The translations under genes were made by a program, and so were the position numbers. Of a stretch of 54,247 nucleotides of DNA, positions 37,619 through 46,333 are shown piece by piece. Below the pieces are notes generated by a model. That model worked only from the letters and a program-made list of their open reading frames with translations. It was not told the DNA's origin and ran no database searches. Source of the stretch: an uncultured Lachnospiraceae bacterium. Its GTDB lineage: Bacteria; Bacillota; Clostridia; Lachnospirales; Lachnospiraceae. The stretch lies in the NCBI GenBank assembly GCA_947177445.1, contig CAMWUL010000017.1:1-54247 (forward strand), given 5' to 3'. How positions within the stretch are numbered: the stretch's first letter is position 1; each line of letters opens with the position of its first letter.

Positions 37619-38185
37619 ATGGACAGACCTATGACGACACAGGAACTCTTCAACAGGATATCTGATATCCTGAAGGAAAAAGGGAAGATGCCGGACATCC
37701 TGGATTACGGGATTGCCACGAGCGAGCCGGTCCCCATCAGGATTTATGAATTCGAGCTGAAGAACCGCCTGGACTATGGAGGCAGCGTAGGAATCTATCT
37801 GGACTTATGGATAGAATATTTCGAGGATGATGGATGGGTCAAGAACGACATCGGCACATTCAAGACGCTGGAGGATAGCAGGGAGGCCATGCATGCCATG
37901 GCGGGGCTGCTGGCGGACTTCATCATCGAGGGGACTGCCTACATCAATGCCAACCTCGATGACTTCACATGGACAGGCGCAGACGTCTACGTATTTTGTG
38001 GAGATGGGGAGCGCGCCGACTGGTGCTATTCCTGCAGCAGCATGGCGAAGGCGCTGGAGAGGAAGGACGAGCTGCTGGGGAAATACCCTCTGGTGGCCGT
38101 AAGGGACAATGCGACACGGAAAGAAAGGATGTTCTGGAGGCAGGCAGAGGAAAAGGAAGGAGCAATGGGCACAGATGGGGGGTGA
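37619..38185 (+). CDS. Hypothetical protein of the island, 188 residues
   Basis: The ATG at 37619 follows ACAGGAGGATTGCAGACT. The soluble protein opens with MTTQELFNRISDILKEKGK, has a strand-rich middle (GSVGIYLDLWIEYFEDDGWV near 53-72), then a helical segment with MHAMAGLLADFII and FTWTGADVYVFCGDGERADW near 117-137. A tail with VAVRDNATRKERMFWRQ follows. I recognise no domain and recall similar sequences only as hypothetical proteins of Firmicutes mobile elements. It begins a small operon with the 121-residue gene and the actin-like gene, all of the same GC-rich composition. Confidence 0.6.
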   Translation: MDRPMTTQELFNRISDILKEKGKMPDILDYGIATSEPVPIRIYEFELKNRLDYGGSVGIYLDLWIEYFEDDGWVKNDIGTFKTLEDSREAMHAMAGLLADFIIEGTAYINANLDDFTWTGADVYVFCGDGERADWCYSCSSMAKALERKDELLGKYPLVAVRDNATRKERMFWRQAEEKEGAMGTDGG

Positions 38186-38189
38186 AGAC

Positions 38190-38555
38190 ATGCGGACAGG
38201 AAGAAACGGCACGGGAAGGAGGCTGGACGGGAAAGGACAGGCAGGGACAGGCTCTGGAAGAAAGCCGGAGGGGTATGAAGACCTGTTCATATTCGTCCCA
38301 GAGGCGAGGCAGGTCATCCGCATCAGTGAAGGTACTGGCGACAACCTGTCCTGGGAGGACAGGGAGAAAGGGTATGTGGACTATATCTATTATGACCAGC
38401 ACGAGCTTGGCATGGACATGCCGATGGCAGAGGGAGGGCAGGTGCTCCTGGAGGGCATGTTCAGGGATTTGTTCCAATGCACGGCGGACTGCGTGCCGAG
38501 GGTACTGGACATGGCATATGGAAGGGAAACCGTTGGATATGCCATATTGGCATAG
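38190..38555 (+). CDS. Hypothetical protein of the island, 121 residues
   Basis: ATG at 38190 lies four bases after the upstream stop and follows GGGGGGTGAAGAC. The first 30 residues are Gly/Arg/Lys-rich and look disordered. The rest is a compact acidic domain (YEDLFIFVPEARQVIRISEG, then ENLSWEDREKGYVDYIYYDQ-like sequence and QVLLEGMFRDLFQ). No membrane segment or catalytic motif is visible. It is probably co-transcribed with its neighbours. Function unknown. Confidence 0.55.
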   Translation: MRTGRNGTGRRLDGKGQAGTGSGRKPEGYEDLFIFVPEARQVIRISEGTGDNLSWEDREKGYVDYIYYDQHELGMDMPMAEGGQVLLEGMFRDLFQCTADCVPRVLDMAYGRETVGYAILA

Positions 38556-38633
38556 GGAGAAAGCGGTACGGATAGGCACGGACATTCATGGGGGCTGCTG
38601 GCCCCTGCCGATTAAGGAAAGTGAGGAAAAGGA

Positions 38634-39671
38634 ATGGTCAGATTAGAGGAAAGGAAATACATCATCGGGTTCGATGACGGCTACCAGCTCGGGAAGACGG
38701 CAAGCCATGTGTTCGATAATGGCATACATAGGCTGGGGGCTACGGAGCCAACACTGAAAGAACACTCCCTGTTCTATGATGGGGAATACTTCAAGGTTGG
38801 AGAAGGCCGGGCAGCCATTACGGAGGATAAGGTCTCGGATGACGGTGCAAGGCTGCGCACCATGGCAGCGGCAGCCATGGAACTTGGGGGTGCAGGGATC
38901 CATAAGGCGGAGGTCGTGCTCGCGGTGGGCCTGCCCTTTTCAAATTATGGAAGGGACAAGCCGAAGCTGATCGACTATTACAGCCAGCAGGACATGCTGG
39001 AATTCTCTTATGAAGGGGAAGACTATTTCCTGGAGATAGGGAAGGTGATTGTCTGCCCCCAGTGCTATTCAGCCATCGCCACAAGGCTTGGGAATATGAA
39101 GGGCGACTACCTGGTGGTGGATATCGGCAGCAAGACCACGGATGTGGTGTACGTGCAGGACGGCCTCCCCATAGAGAGCAGGTCGATCACCATCGAAAAG
39201 GCCGTGGTGAAATGGATCAAGGAAATCCAGCGTGAGATGAAGGTGCAGACAGGAAAGGACATACCGGAACATGAGGTCATGAAGATTGCTCTGAAAGAGG
39301 GTAGCAATCTGCCTGGCGCCTATGCTGAGCTTATCCGCGGCATGCTGCGTGAGAGGATGCAGTCCCTGGAGCTGGAGCTTGCGGAGAGGGGATACAGCAT
39401 GGACTATGATGTGAAGAGGGTGCTGGAGGAGTATTTCAGCCTGAACATCAGGATTGCTGACAGACAGGAGTTCCATAACCAGATGCTTGCGGCCATCCGG
39501 GAGGAGATGCAGGCGCAGGGAATGAAGCTGGTGGGTGCGCTATTGGCAGGAATCAGTGTGGCGGGCATTCCGCCTATGCAGTCGGCTACAGTATCCAGTG
39601 CAGCAGAACTGCCTGATGTATGTGACGGACTTCCGGAGGAACTGCAGGGAATCCTTGCGCATATCGGATAG
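38634..39671 (+). CDS. ParM/StbA-like actin-family protein, C-terminus atypical
   Basis: The 345-residue protein has the actin-fold phosphate-1 loop (YIIGFDDGYQLGKTAS near 8-23), a middle part with VLAVGLPFSNYGRDKPKLI, and the phosphate-2 loop YLVVDIGSKTTDVVYVQDG near 160-178. This fits bacterial actin-like proteins of the StbA/ParM group, which move plasmids. After residue about 262 the expected adenosine loop (a Gly-Gly-Gly-containing strand) is missing. It is replaced by a helical tail (RVLEEYFSLNIRIADRQEF, then Ala/Ser-rich sequence). The protein may be a recombined or degenerate copy, or a distinct subfamily. No ParR-like gene is adjacent. Confidence 0.75.
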   Translation: MVRLEERKYIIGFDDGYQLGKTASHVFDNGIHRLGATEPTLKEHSLFYDGEYFKVGEGRAAITEDKVSDDGARLRTMAAAAMELGGAGIHKAEVVLAVGLPFSNYGRDKPKLIDYYSQQDMLEFSYEGEDYFLEIGKVIVCPQCYSAIATRLGNMKGDYLVVDIGSKTTDVVYVQDGLPIESRSITIEKAVVKWIKEIQREMKVQTGKDIPEHEVMKIALKEGSNLPGAYAELIRGMLRERMQSLELELAERGYSMDYDVKRVLEEYFSLNIRIADRQEFHNQMLAAIREEMQAQGMKLVGALLAGISVAGIPPMQSATVSSAAELPDVCDGLPEELQGILAHIG

Positions 39672-39914
39672 GGGCATCCATGGGTTACGGTTCGTCCTAA
39701 TGACAGACGGGATGCAGCAGGCGCTCCTGGGTGGGGTGTCTGTTGCATTTGTGCTGTAAAGTGCAGACAATGTGCTGCAAAAGAGGCATTCCGGAGGACT
39801 GTTTTGAAAAATAGCCGCACATCTGCAACAGGATATAGCAGATTTGCAGCCGTGAAACGGGAAGCATTGGGTGAATCCGGGGGATGTCCAGCAGGCTGCT
39901 GCTTTTAGCTGCTG

Positions 39915-40388
39915 CTATTCTTCAGGGACTCCCAGGACTGCATATCCATATTCATACAGCAGTTCATTGGTTTCTTCAACATTCATCTTTTGATTCAGGG
40001 AAAACAGGAGTATTGCATCCCGCGCATCCTTTGCGTATAATTTCCTGTATCCGGAAAGCTTTAGCATTGCCTGGGTTTCGTCAACGGACAGATGCATTCC
40101 GAAAGCTATAGCGATAAGCTTATTGCGTGACGGCATCCTGCGGCCGTCGAATATCTGGTATACATAGGTACGATTAAGCAGGGAATTCCGTACTACATCC
40201 GCTCTGCTGATACCTTTTTGCTCCAATAACATCTTCAAATGTTCGGGCAGGCTGTGCGAAAGCATATGGTTGCTGTGTTTGTCAAAGTAGTCCTCAATAT
40301 TTGCGGCGACTATGATTTCATGTTCCAGTTCTGAAGTTGACGGCATCCGTTTTGAGCTGACAGGTACTGCATCTAAATTTAATTTCAT
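39915..40388 (-). CDS. XRE-type HTH regulator paired with a kinase
   Basis: The 157-residue protein has an HTH-like core LPEHLKMLLEQKGISRADVV and RNSLLNRTYVYQIFDGRRMP near 48-86. A C-terminal part, with LSVDETQAMLKLSGYRKLYA and EETNELLYEYGYAVLGV, resembles regulators of the 'GYRKLY' type. The N-terminus (about 1-40) is a separate short segment. It starts 73 bases from the kinase gene on the opposite strand; the two -10 boxes overlap, so it is likely to regulate both itself and the kinase. Its ribosome binding site is AGGAGG, seven bases before the start. Confidence 0.8.
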   Translation of the reverse strand: MKLNLDAVPVSSKRMPSTSELEHEIIVAANIEDYFDKHSNHMLSHSLPEHLKMLLEQKGISRADVVRNSLLNRTYVYQIFDGRRMPSRNKLIAIAFGMHLSVDETQAMLKLSGYRKLYAKDARDAILLFSLNQKMNVEETNELLYEYGYAVLGVPEE

Positions 40389-40389
40389 A

Positions 40390-40444
40390 TTGAGCCTCCT
40401 GACTTATTTGATATAATTATATAGTATGAATGGTGACATAGCAA
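40390..40444. promoter_or_regulatory. Overlapping divergent promoters, XRE gene and kinase gene
   Basis: Plus strand: TTGAGC (40390-40395), 16 bases, TATAAT (40412-40417), toward the kinase. Minus strand: TTGCTA (40444-40439), 17 bases, TATAAT (40421-40416), toward the XRE gene. The two -10 boxes share two bases in TATAATTATA, so the promoters should exclude each other. Confidence 0.65.
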
Positions 40445-40461
40445 GCAAGGAGACGAAAATA

Positions 40462-41652
40462 ATGGAACATTTGGAATATGAAGAAATCGAACTGATAAAA
40501 CAAAGCGAAAATAGTACGGTGCATTTGATCAGGGAAAAAGAAGGGGGGAAGTTTTTCGTAAGAAAAGTAATGAAGGGGCAGCATCCGGTGTATTTGATGC
40601 TGCAGGACTGTTCTCACCCGTGTCTGCCGCAGATTTACGATGTCGCCATAACGGAAAAGGACACAACAGTCATAGAAGAATATATAGAGGGCCCATCGTT
40701 AGGCAGCATAAAATTATCCGGAAAACAGTTCAAAGGCGTCGTAAAAGATCTGTGCTCTGTTTTGGAGTTCCTGCATGGTAAGGGCATCATTCACCGTGAC
40801 ATTAAGCCGTCCAATATTATTTATAAAGAGAGCGGGCATATAGGCCTGATTGATTTTGATGCAGCCCGTGAGCCAAAAGAGAATCGAGAGCAGGATACCA
40901 GGCTGCTGGGTACCCGTGGATATGCGCCTCCAGAGCAATATGGTTTTTCCCAGACTGATGTGAGGACTGATATCTACTCTCTTGGTGTTACACTGGAACA
41001 GATTCTGCAGGATGGGTTTCAAAAGCTGCGGTATAAAAGAAGGCTGCGAAAATGTACGGAACTGGACCCGAAGAAACGGTTCCAGTCCATACGGCAGGTA
41101 AGAAGGGCTTTTTTTCATACGGAGAGGAACATTCTGGCAGGTCTTGCGGTAATTGCAGCGGCAGCGTTTTTCGGCTGCTATCTTTCAAAAAACAATACGG
41201 ATATTATTTCTTCCACTCCAAATATGGCAGCGGCTGAAAGGTATCCGAATCAGATTCTCTGGAATGATTATCCTGTACATGATTATCTGGGGAAATACAT
41301 AGATGATATTATGGAAGAAATGGATGCATCCTGCGATGAATTTACGGAGGATGGTGATGAAAATATATGTGCTTATAGGGAAATAGGGATTATTTTTTGT
41401 TTTGATAACAAAAGAAAGATTTATCGTATCATAACGGATCCGGCACTTTGCACCTATAATGGAGAATCGCTCAATATAAACAGGGATGAAATTCTTGAAA
41501 TCTTAGGAACTCCTTTTATGATGGGCTGGACAGAATGGGAATCGGAGGATGTTCCGGATGAATACATTGTAGACTATTATGATGGGAAAGAAGGCATCCG
41601 ATTTTATATGCCGTCACCGGAGAAAGCCGCCACCGACTTGTTTATTGATTAA
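40462..41652 (+). CDS. Hanks-type Ser/Thr protein kinase with membrane anchor
   Basis: The 396-residue protein has a kinase domain (about 1-215) with the phosphate-binding lysine in FFVRKVM, the catalytic loop IIHRDIKPSNIIY near 109-121 and GTRGYAPPEQYG as activation-end motif. The metal-binding DFG is DFD (LIDFDAAREP near 131), and the Gly-rich loop is weak (IKQSENSTVHLI). A membrane helix ILAGLAVIAAAAFFGCYL follows near 224-241. The rest (about 245-396) is a non-cytoplasmic domain without recognised family. The ATG at 40462 has AAGGAGA upstream; 40426 would be nearly leaderless. It may sense an external or envelope signal. Confidence 0.88.
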   Translation: MEHLEYEEIELIKQSENSTVHLIREKEGGKFFVRKVMKGQHPVYLMLQDCSHPCLPQIYDVAITEKDTTVIEEYIEGPSLGSIKLSGKQFKGVVKDLCSVLEFLHGKGIIHRDIKPSNIIYKESGHIGLIDFDAAREPKENREQDTRLLGTRGYAPPEQYGFSQTDVRTDIYSLGVTLEQILQDGFQKLRYKRRLRKCTELDPKKRFQSIRQVRRAFFHTERNILAGLAVIAAAAFFGCYLSKNNTDIISSTPNMAAAERYPNQILWNDYPVHDYLGKYIDDIMEEMDASCDEFTEDGDENICAYREIGIIFCFDNKRKIYRIITDPALCTYNGESLNINRDEILEILGTPFMMGWTEWESEDVPDEYIVDYYDGKEGIRFYMPSPEKAATDLFID

Positions 41653-41664
41653 AGAGCATGCATC

Positions 41665-41692
41665 AAAAAAGTACCTTCATGGTACTTTTTTT
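41665..41692 (+). terminator. Terminator after the kinase gene
   Basis: AAAAAAGTACC pairs with GGTACTTTTTT around TTCAT, with T residues continuing to 41692. Confidence 0.9.
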
Positions 41693-41820
41693 AATGTATG
41701 CTGGCTGCAGACTTGCACAAGCTGAAATTGCTGTATAATAATAGAAATTTTTGTTGGTCAGGGAAATGATGAACAGCCGAACGGGATGCCGCATGATAAA
41801 AATTTGAGTTTATAGTCGAT

Positions 41821-42168
41821 TCAATCGATTCGTTTTAATTTCCGTATCCGGATTGACCTTTTGACAGCAGCTGCGGCTTCCAGCATGACATATATTTCAT
41901 CAGGGTCACAATCGGCAAAGGCATTTTGTACATCCTTCATCAGGTGTGATTTTGAAGCCTGAACGCTGTCATATAAAAGTTTGTCTACGCTGGTATGCAG
42001 GGCATTTGCAATTTTTACAAGGGCTGGCAGGCTGATTTTTGTGGAAGCAACTTCAGTGTGGGATATGTGCTGGCTGGTCAGGCCTACCATTTCTGCCAAC
42101 TGTTCCTGTGATAATCCGGCGGCCAGGCGTGCAGCACGGATTCTCTGTCCTAACAATACATAGTCCAT
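41821..42168 (-). CDS. XRE family HTH transcriptional regulator
   Basis: The 115-residue protein begins MDYVLLGQRIRAARLAAGLS with the classic Cro/C1 HTH continuing QEQLAEMVGLTSQHISHTE and KISLPALVKIANALHTSVDK (residues 7-62). A helical tail with EIYVMLEAAAAVKRSIRIRK follows. The ATG at 42168 has AGAGGTAATCAAG upstream; an in-frame ATG at 42204 would add 12 residues without a ribosome binding site. The gene faces away from the degraded Sel1 gene and may autoregulate. Target unknown. Confidence 0.9.
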   Translation of the reverse strand: MDYVLLGQRIRAARLAAGLSQEQLAEMVGLTSQHISHTEVASTKISLPALVKIANALHTSVDKLLYDSVQASKSHLMKDVQNAFADCDPDEIYVMLEAAAAVKRSIRIRKLKRID

Positions 42169-42211
42169 CTTGATTACCTCTCTGAAAAAAGTTGATAATT
42201 GCATTGTAACG

Positions 42212-42239
42212 TTGAATGAGTTATGGTAAAATGTACTAT
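42212..42239 (+). promoter_or_regulatory. Promoter candidate before the Sel1 remnant
   Basis: TTGAAT (42212-42217), 16 bases, TACTAT (42234-42239). Confidence 0.4.
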
Positions 42240-42282
42240 AAAGGCGGATGAGCCAATATAAGCGGTAAGAAAGGAAGGAATA

Positions 42283-42772
42283 ATGTGGTTTCCGATGATG
42301 AATAGGCAGATATCCTGCAACGATGAGGTGATGTAATTACTTTAGAACCATAAAGCATGGGGGGTGGCATTTGAATCAGATGATTGCGGGTGATTTGCTG
42401 AAAATGTTTACGATACTGTCTGCGATACGGAGGATGCCATATGGGAGAGAAAGAGAAAAAGTGTCTACAGGAAGAAGGGCTGCGACAAAACCGCATCGAA
42501 TATCTGAAGCAATATACGGAGGACAAAACGATACTCAAGCGGTAAGATGGTACTGGAAAGCCGCCGAGCAGGGATATGCTACAGCAGAAATAGCCCTGGG
42601 AGAGTGTCTTTTGAGTGGATATGGCATCAAAAAAGATTTGCGGGGAGCAGTAAGCTGGTACCAGAAAGCAGTTGATCAGGGAGATGGATTAGCACAATAT
42701 AAATTGGATGTTCTGCCTGATGAAGATAAGATGGTAGAAAAACCCGAGGAGGTACGAGATGAAAAAATTTGA
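42283..42772 (+). pseudogene. Degraded Sel1-repeat gene
   Basis: A start with AAGGAAGGAATA at 42283 gives only MWFPMMNRQISCNDEVM before a stop. Sel1-like sequence then appears in different frames: DTEDAIW near 42410-42440 in one, and from about 42520 a clear repeat in another (AVRWYWKAAEQGYATAEIAL, then LSGYGIKKDLRGAVSWYQKA). At least two frameshifts are needed to join them. Sel1 repeats are helical hairpins for protein binding. An alternative is a short intact protein from a TTG at 42371, whose first 50 residues would not look like any family. Confidence 0.5.
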
Positions 42773-43067
42773 GTTGGAGATAATTGATCAGGCTGTAAAA
42801 GCTCTTGGTAATCTTCCAGATGCAATCAGGATAATGAATGAGGTATTGGATGAGGAAATTTTTCTTCCAAATACTCCTTTTCCCGTTGCTGTCAATATGT
42901 TCTATTGGGATACAATCAGAGAATGTAATGGATGGCGTTTACAGCAAAATGAATTCACAAGACATTGTCGGCTTGTAGATTCTGAAAATATACGCCGTGC
43001 TTGGGGAACAAAGAATGCTATGGTTAAGGCATTATGGGATATTAATAATCGTATTTCCACACTATAA
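42759..43067 (+). CDS. Hypothetical protein, 102 residues
   Basis: ATG at 42759 follows AACCCGAGGAGGTACGAG and overlaps the end of the Sel1 frame by 14 bases. The protein is soluble and mostly helical (KKFELEIIDQAVKALGNLPD at the start), with an aromatic middle (FYWDTIRECNGWRLQQNEF). I do not recognise it. A gap of 76 bases separates it from the next small gene. Confidence 0.6.
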   Translation: MKKFELEIIDQAVKALGNLPDAIRIMNEVLDEEIFLPNTPFPVAVNMFYWDTIRECNGWRLQQNEFTRHCRLVDSENIRRAWGTKNAMVKALWDINNRISTL

Positions 43068-43143
43068 CTGACAGATTTATACCTTATCTGCTTTACATAA
43101 TAAGACAATCCCAGATATGGTTGTTTTAGGGAGGATGGGGGTA

Positions 43144-43458
43144 ATGGCCAAAAAACTGAAAAGAATACCTGTAGATTTAGTATCGTACATTCAAATTGAG
43201 ACGGAAGCAATTGAAACTTCTAATGACAAGATGATGATTTCTTCCTACTGTCTTAGTAAATTAGAGATGGTAAACTGGTACTTGGAATTATTGGAGGTCG
43301 GTTCTAAGAAGTACATCGTCCCACAGAGCAAAGCATATCTGGAGATGGTCAGAGACCAGCTTATGGAGTGCCACAAAGAAATCATGGCCGTAAAAGTCAA
43401 AAAGAACAATAAGCGTCCTATCCTTGATATCGAATATCCGAAAGGATACGAGGGGTAA
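43144..43458 (+). CDS. Hypothetical protein, 104 residues
   Basis: The frame MAKKLKRIPVDLVSYIQIET starts at 43144. An ATG at 43135 is also in frame, and GGGAGG and GGGGG precede them, so the exact start is uncertain. The protein is small, charged and helical, with EMVRDQLMECHKEIMAVKVK near the C-terminus and no membrane segment. Function unknown. The patatin gene starts 37 bases downstream, so it may belong to that operon. Confidence 0.55.
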   Translation: MAKKLKRIPVDLVSYIQIETEAIETSNDKMMISSYCLSKLEMVNWYLELLEVGSKKYIVPQSKAYLEMVRDQLMECHKEIMAVKVKKNNKRPILDIEYPKGYEG

Positions 43459-43494
43459 TGCTGCTATCAGCATCCAGGACAGGGACAAATACAC

Positions 43495-44589
43495 ATGAAA
43501 CGAAAGGGAGAAGATACAAAGGTGGACGGATTAGTGGAGCAAGGTATTCTACAGGAACCAGGAATGCAAAGAACCGGGGTGCGTAAGGGGATAGGTCTCG
43601 TCCTGGTCGGCGGCGGAGGAAGGGGGGCTTACCATATTGGAGTTTGGAAGGCATTGGAATATTCCGGTCTTAAGCAATATGTTTCGTCTGTTTCCGGAAC
43701 ATCAGTTGGTGGATTAAATGCAGCGTTATTTTTGCAGGGTGATTTGGAAAAGGCGCAGCATATTTGGGAAAATATTTCAAGGGATGACATTTTGACGCCC
43801 CACAATGGCCATGGCAGGGATTCAGGCCATGCTAATTATGGCATGGGATTGTTCAGCCGTTCCGGATTACGGAAAATCATCAAAGAAAATCTGGACATGG
43901 ATGTATTTGATACCAGTGAGATGGAATGTTACATGACCGGCAGCAGAATTGGTGGCAAAAAGGATATGGAAAGTTATACGGAAATGTTCACTTGCCCCGA
44001 TGGGATGAAAAGGTATAAAAAGTATGTAGATGGAAAAGCAACTTATTTTAATTTGCGTGGCTTTTCTTGGGAGGAGAGGGAGAAAATTTTATTGGCAACT
44101 TCCGCCATGCCAGTTATTTTTCCGGCGCAGAAGATAGGTACCAGAGAATATATAGATGGGGGGATTGCTGATAATGTGCCAGTAGAACCTCTGTATGTGT
44201 TGGAAAAATGCAAAATTATAGTGATTGTCCATATAACAACAAATGACGGGAACAGGAATTATACTGAGAAATTTCCCGGAGCCAAAATATTGCAAATTCG
44301 CCCCCAAAATGAACAGGGGGAGTTTTTTACAGGAATCCTGGACTTTACTGCAGAAGGAGCCAAAAGAAGAATCGGCGAGGGATATAATGATAATATTGAA
44401 ATGTTCCTGAATATAAAGAAAGAAATTGACAAAGAGAAAGAATTTAATGAGCACATTCAGGACGAATTGCAAAATGTAAAAGAAATAGGATTGGAAGTAA
44501 GGAATGGCGCCTGGGGGATGGCAGAAATGATGAATCGCCTGGAGAAAAATGGTCATGGAGGTAGTATAAAGGATGTCAGGATACGGTGA
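43495..44589 (+). CDS. Patatin-like phospholipase
   Basis: The 364-residue protein has the complete patatin set: the oxyanion loop VGGGGRGAYHIGVWKALE near 38-55, the nucleophile elbow GTSVGG near 68-73 (catalytic Ser) and the catalytic Asp in YIDGGIADNVPVEPL near 219. These enzymes cleave acyl esters of membrane lipids. The N-terminal 30 residues and the long helical C-terminus (about 285-364) are additions. The stop overlaps the next gene by 17 bases. No cyclic-nucleotide synthase is nearby, so it is not an evident CBASS effector. A role in conflict or membrane attack is inference. Confidence 0.88.
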   Translation: MKRKGEDTKVDGLVEQGILQEPGMQRTGVRKGIGLVLVGGGGRGAYHIGVWKALEYSGLKQYVSSVSGTSVGGLNAALFLQGDLEKAQHIWENISRDDILTPHNGHGRDSGHANYGMGLFSRSGLRKIIKENLDMDVFDTSEMECYMTGSRIGGKKDMESYTEMFTCPDGMKRYKKYVDGKATYFNLRGFSWEEREKILLATSAMPVIFPAQKIGTREYIDGGIADNVPVEPLYVLEKCKIIVIVHITTNDGNRNYTEKFPGAKILQIRPQNEQGEFFTGILDFTAEGAKRRIGEGYNDNIEMFLNIKKEIDKEKEFNEHIQDELQNVKEIGLEVRNGAWGMAEMMNRLEKNGHGGSIKDVRIR

Positions 44590-46237
44590 TGTCAGATTAG
44601 AAGGGTATATTCTTGCAGAAAAGGAAATGGAAGATAAACTGAATGCACTGACCAAAGGCTGGAATACAGACGAAATGATTGCCCTGCTGGTGGAGTGTGA
44701 GATGGTTCTATCTTATAATAAAGACAGGATAAAACAGTTGGATGTTAAGGGGCTAAAGCGTTTATGGCTTATTGTTTCCGGGATTTACAGCAAGAACCAG
44801 CAAAGCGTAAGCACTGATACACAGAGAGTTCAGGAACTTTCCTTACAGATTCAGAAAATTCTTATGAGAAGGATAGAGTTTGTAAGTACCGCTTTATTCA
44901 GCCTGAATAAGAAAGTGGACAGCCAGACTCTTTTGATGGAGCAGACACTGTCCATGCTGATCCAGAAGTTAGAGCAGGCGTTATATAGGGTAGATGATGC
45001 ATTTATCATGAGTAAGCTGAATATGTGGTATGTTTCTGTGGAAAACAGGAAGGAAGAAAGTGGGAAAAGATATACTGAAGTGTCGGATGGTATGAAAATA
45101 TTATTAGTGGTTTCCGACTTATTTCAGATTGTGCATGAGAGAAATACCCTGATTGAAAAGCCATGGTTAGAGGGGATGCTAAGGAAACTGGGGATTGGTC
45201 AAATAATTGACGAAACTGGCTTTTATGAAGACCTTATCTGTGATAAGGAATGTTTGCCTTTATACATAAAGGATTATTACGATTATCAAGCAGGTGGCGT
45301 TTCCTGTTATGGCCAGATGATAAATAAAATTTACGGGTTCTGCTCAAACCCCCTTTTTTATGAAGTGTCTGAGGCAATAGATATATCCCTGGAGGAACTG
45401 TGTAAGAAAGTAATAAGAAATGAGGTTCGGGGGAAATGTGTTCATCCGGTCGATTTATGCTTAAATTTATTAGGAGATTTAGTAAGCTTAAACTCTGAAA
45501 TGCAGATAAAAATGAAAGAACGGGTAGAGTTAGTGGAGGAGCCTCCACAAAATGAAAAAAGCTGTCCGGAACCATCCCAGGAAGAAGAATATTCCATTCT
45601 TAGGATGACGCCGGAAGTACTTCATCAATTTAAACAGGGAGCAGAGGTATCAGACAGGTTAGATTGTGAAAAGACCTATATTTTTAAAGATGAACAGATG
45701 CTGGGAGCATATTTAAAAAAATGTACGCCATATCTGGTTACAGCTCCTTCTGCATATGTTCATAGACATGCTATGCCAGAAATAAGGACAAGGATAGCAA
45801 TGAACTCAAAATATATATCTTTGTCAGATTACTATATGTATTTGTGGTTTCGTAATACAACAGAGAAAGAAAGATCCAATAAAAAGCTGGTATTTATCAG
45901 TTACTATAAGGATGAATTATTTGCAACAGCATATTTTGTCTACGAGTCAGGAGAGGGATATAAGAAAGAGCTCTTAAAGAAAATGCCTCATGGACGGAGG
46001 ATTGCCGACATGATTAAGGAAATTAAAAGCTGTAAATGCTTTGAGAATATACCCAAAGAAGAGATTTTAATGTTCCAGACATTTGAGAGTGATGTACAGA
46101 ATCTTTGGAAGCTGAAAAAGGAGCAGGGTGTAAAAATGGTTGAGAGTGCGTGGGAAGATATTCTCCATGTGAATAACTGTGAGCTGCGGGATATAATCAG
46201 GGATATGATTGATAAAACGAACGAGGCGATAATTTAG
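44573..46237 (+). CDS. Large hypothetical protein coupled to the patatin gene
   Basis: The 554-residue soluble protein starts 17 bases before the patatin stop, with GGAGGTAGTATAAAGG upstream. The N-terminal half is helical, with a likely coiled coil near 110-145 (NKKVDSQTLLMEQTLSMLIQ). The middle has a short acidic/Pro linker (near 325-345: EEPPQNEKSCPEPSQEEE). The C-terminal half (about 350-554) is a mixed domain with KKLVFISYYKDELFATAYFV. I recognise no known domain. The overlap implies equal dosage with the phospholipase, so it may be its regulator or partner. Confidence 0.7.
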   Translation: MSGYGDVRLEGYILAEKEMEDKLNALTKGWNTDEMIALLVECEMVLSYNKDRIKQLDVKGLKRLWLIVSGIYSKNQQSVSTDTQRVQELSLQIQKILMRRIEFVSTALFSLNKKVDSQTLLMEQTLSMLIQKLEQALYRVDDAFIMSKLNMWYVSVENRKEESGKRYTEVSDGMKILLVVSDLFQIVHERNTLIEKPWLEGMLRKLGIGQIIDETGFYEDLICDKECLPLYIKDYYDYQAGGVSCYGQMINKIYGFCSNPLFYEVSEAIDISLEELCKKVIRNEVRGKCVHPVDLCLNLLGDLVSLNSEMQIKMKERVELVEEPPQNEKSCPEPSQEEEYSILRMTPEVLHQFKQGAEVSDRLDCEKTYIFKDEQMLGAYLKKCTPYLVTAPSAYVHRHAMPEIRTRIAMNSKYISLSDYYMYLWFRNTTEKERSNKKLVFISYYKDELFATAYFVYESGEGYKKELLKKMPHGRRIADMIKEIKSCKCFENIPKEEILMFQTFESDVQNLWKLKKEQGVKMVESAWEDILHVNNCELRDIIRDMIDKTNEAII

Positions 46238-46333
46238 AATTAAGGGATTGCGTGGAACAGCTTATCCGCAAAGCCAGGCATAAATAGCTGAACGCAGGAT
46301 ATCAGATATTATCAGGATACAGGATGGTGTAAA

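Noticed and set aside
37969..38646. 225-residue frame overlapping two island genes
   Set aside because: Out of frame with both, Arg/Trp-rich as expected for a shadow, and without a ribosome binding site.
34504..39671. Complete plasmid partition system (ParABS or ParMRC)
   Set aside because: There is no ParA or ParR, the two candidate genes are 4 kb apart and divergently placed, and the actin-like protein is atypical.
39535..39759. 74-residue frame overlapping the end of the actin-like gene
   Set aside because: No ribosome binding site, mostly overlaps a better gene in another frame, and shows no domain.
43495..44589. CBASS system with patatin effector
   Set aside because: No cyclic oligonucleotide synthase or ancillary CBASS gene is present within the window.
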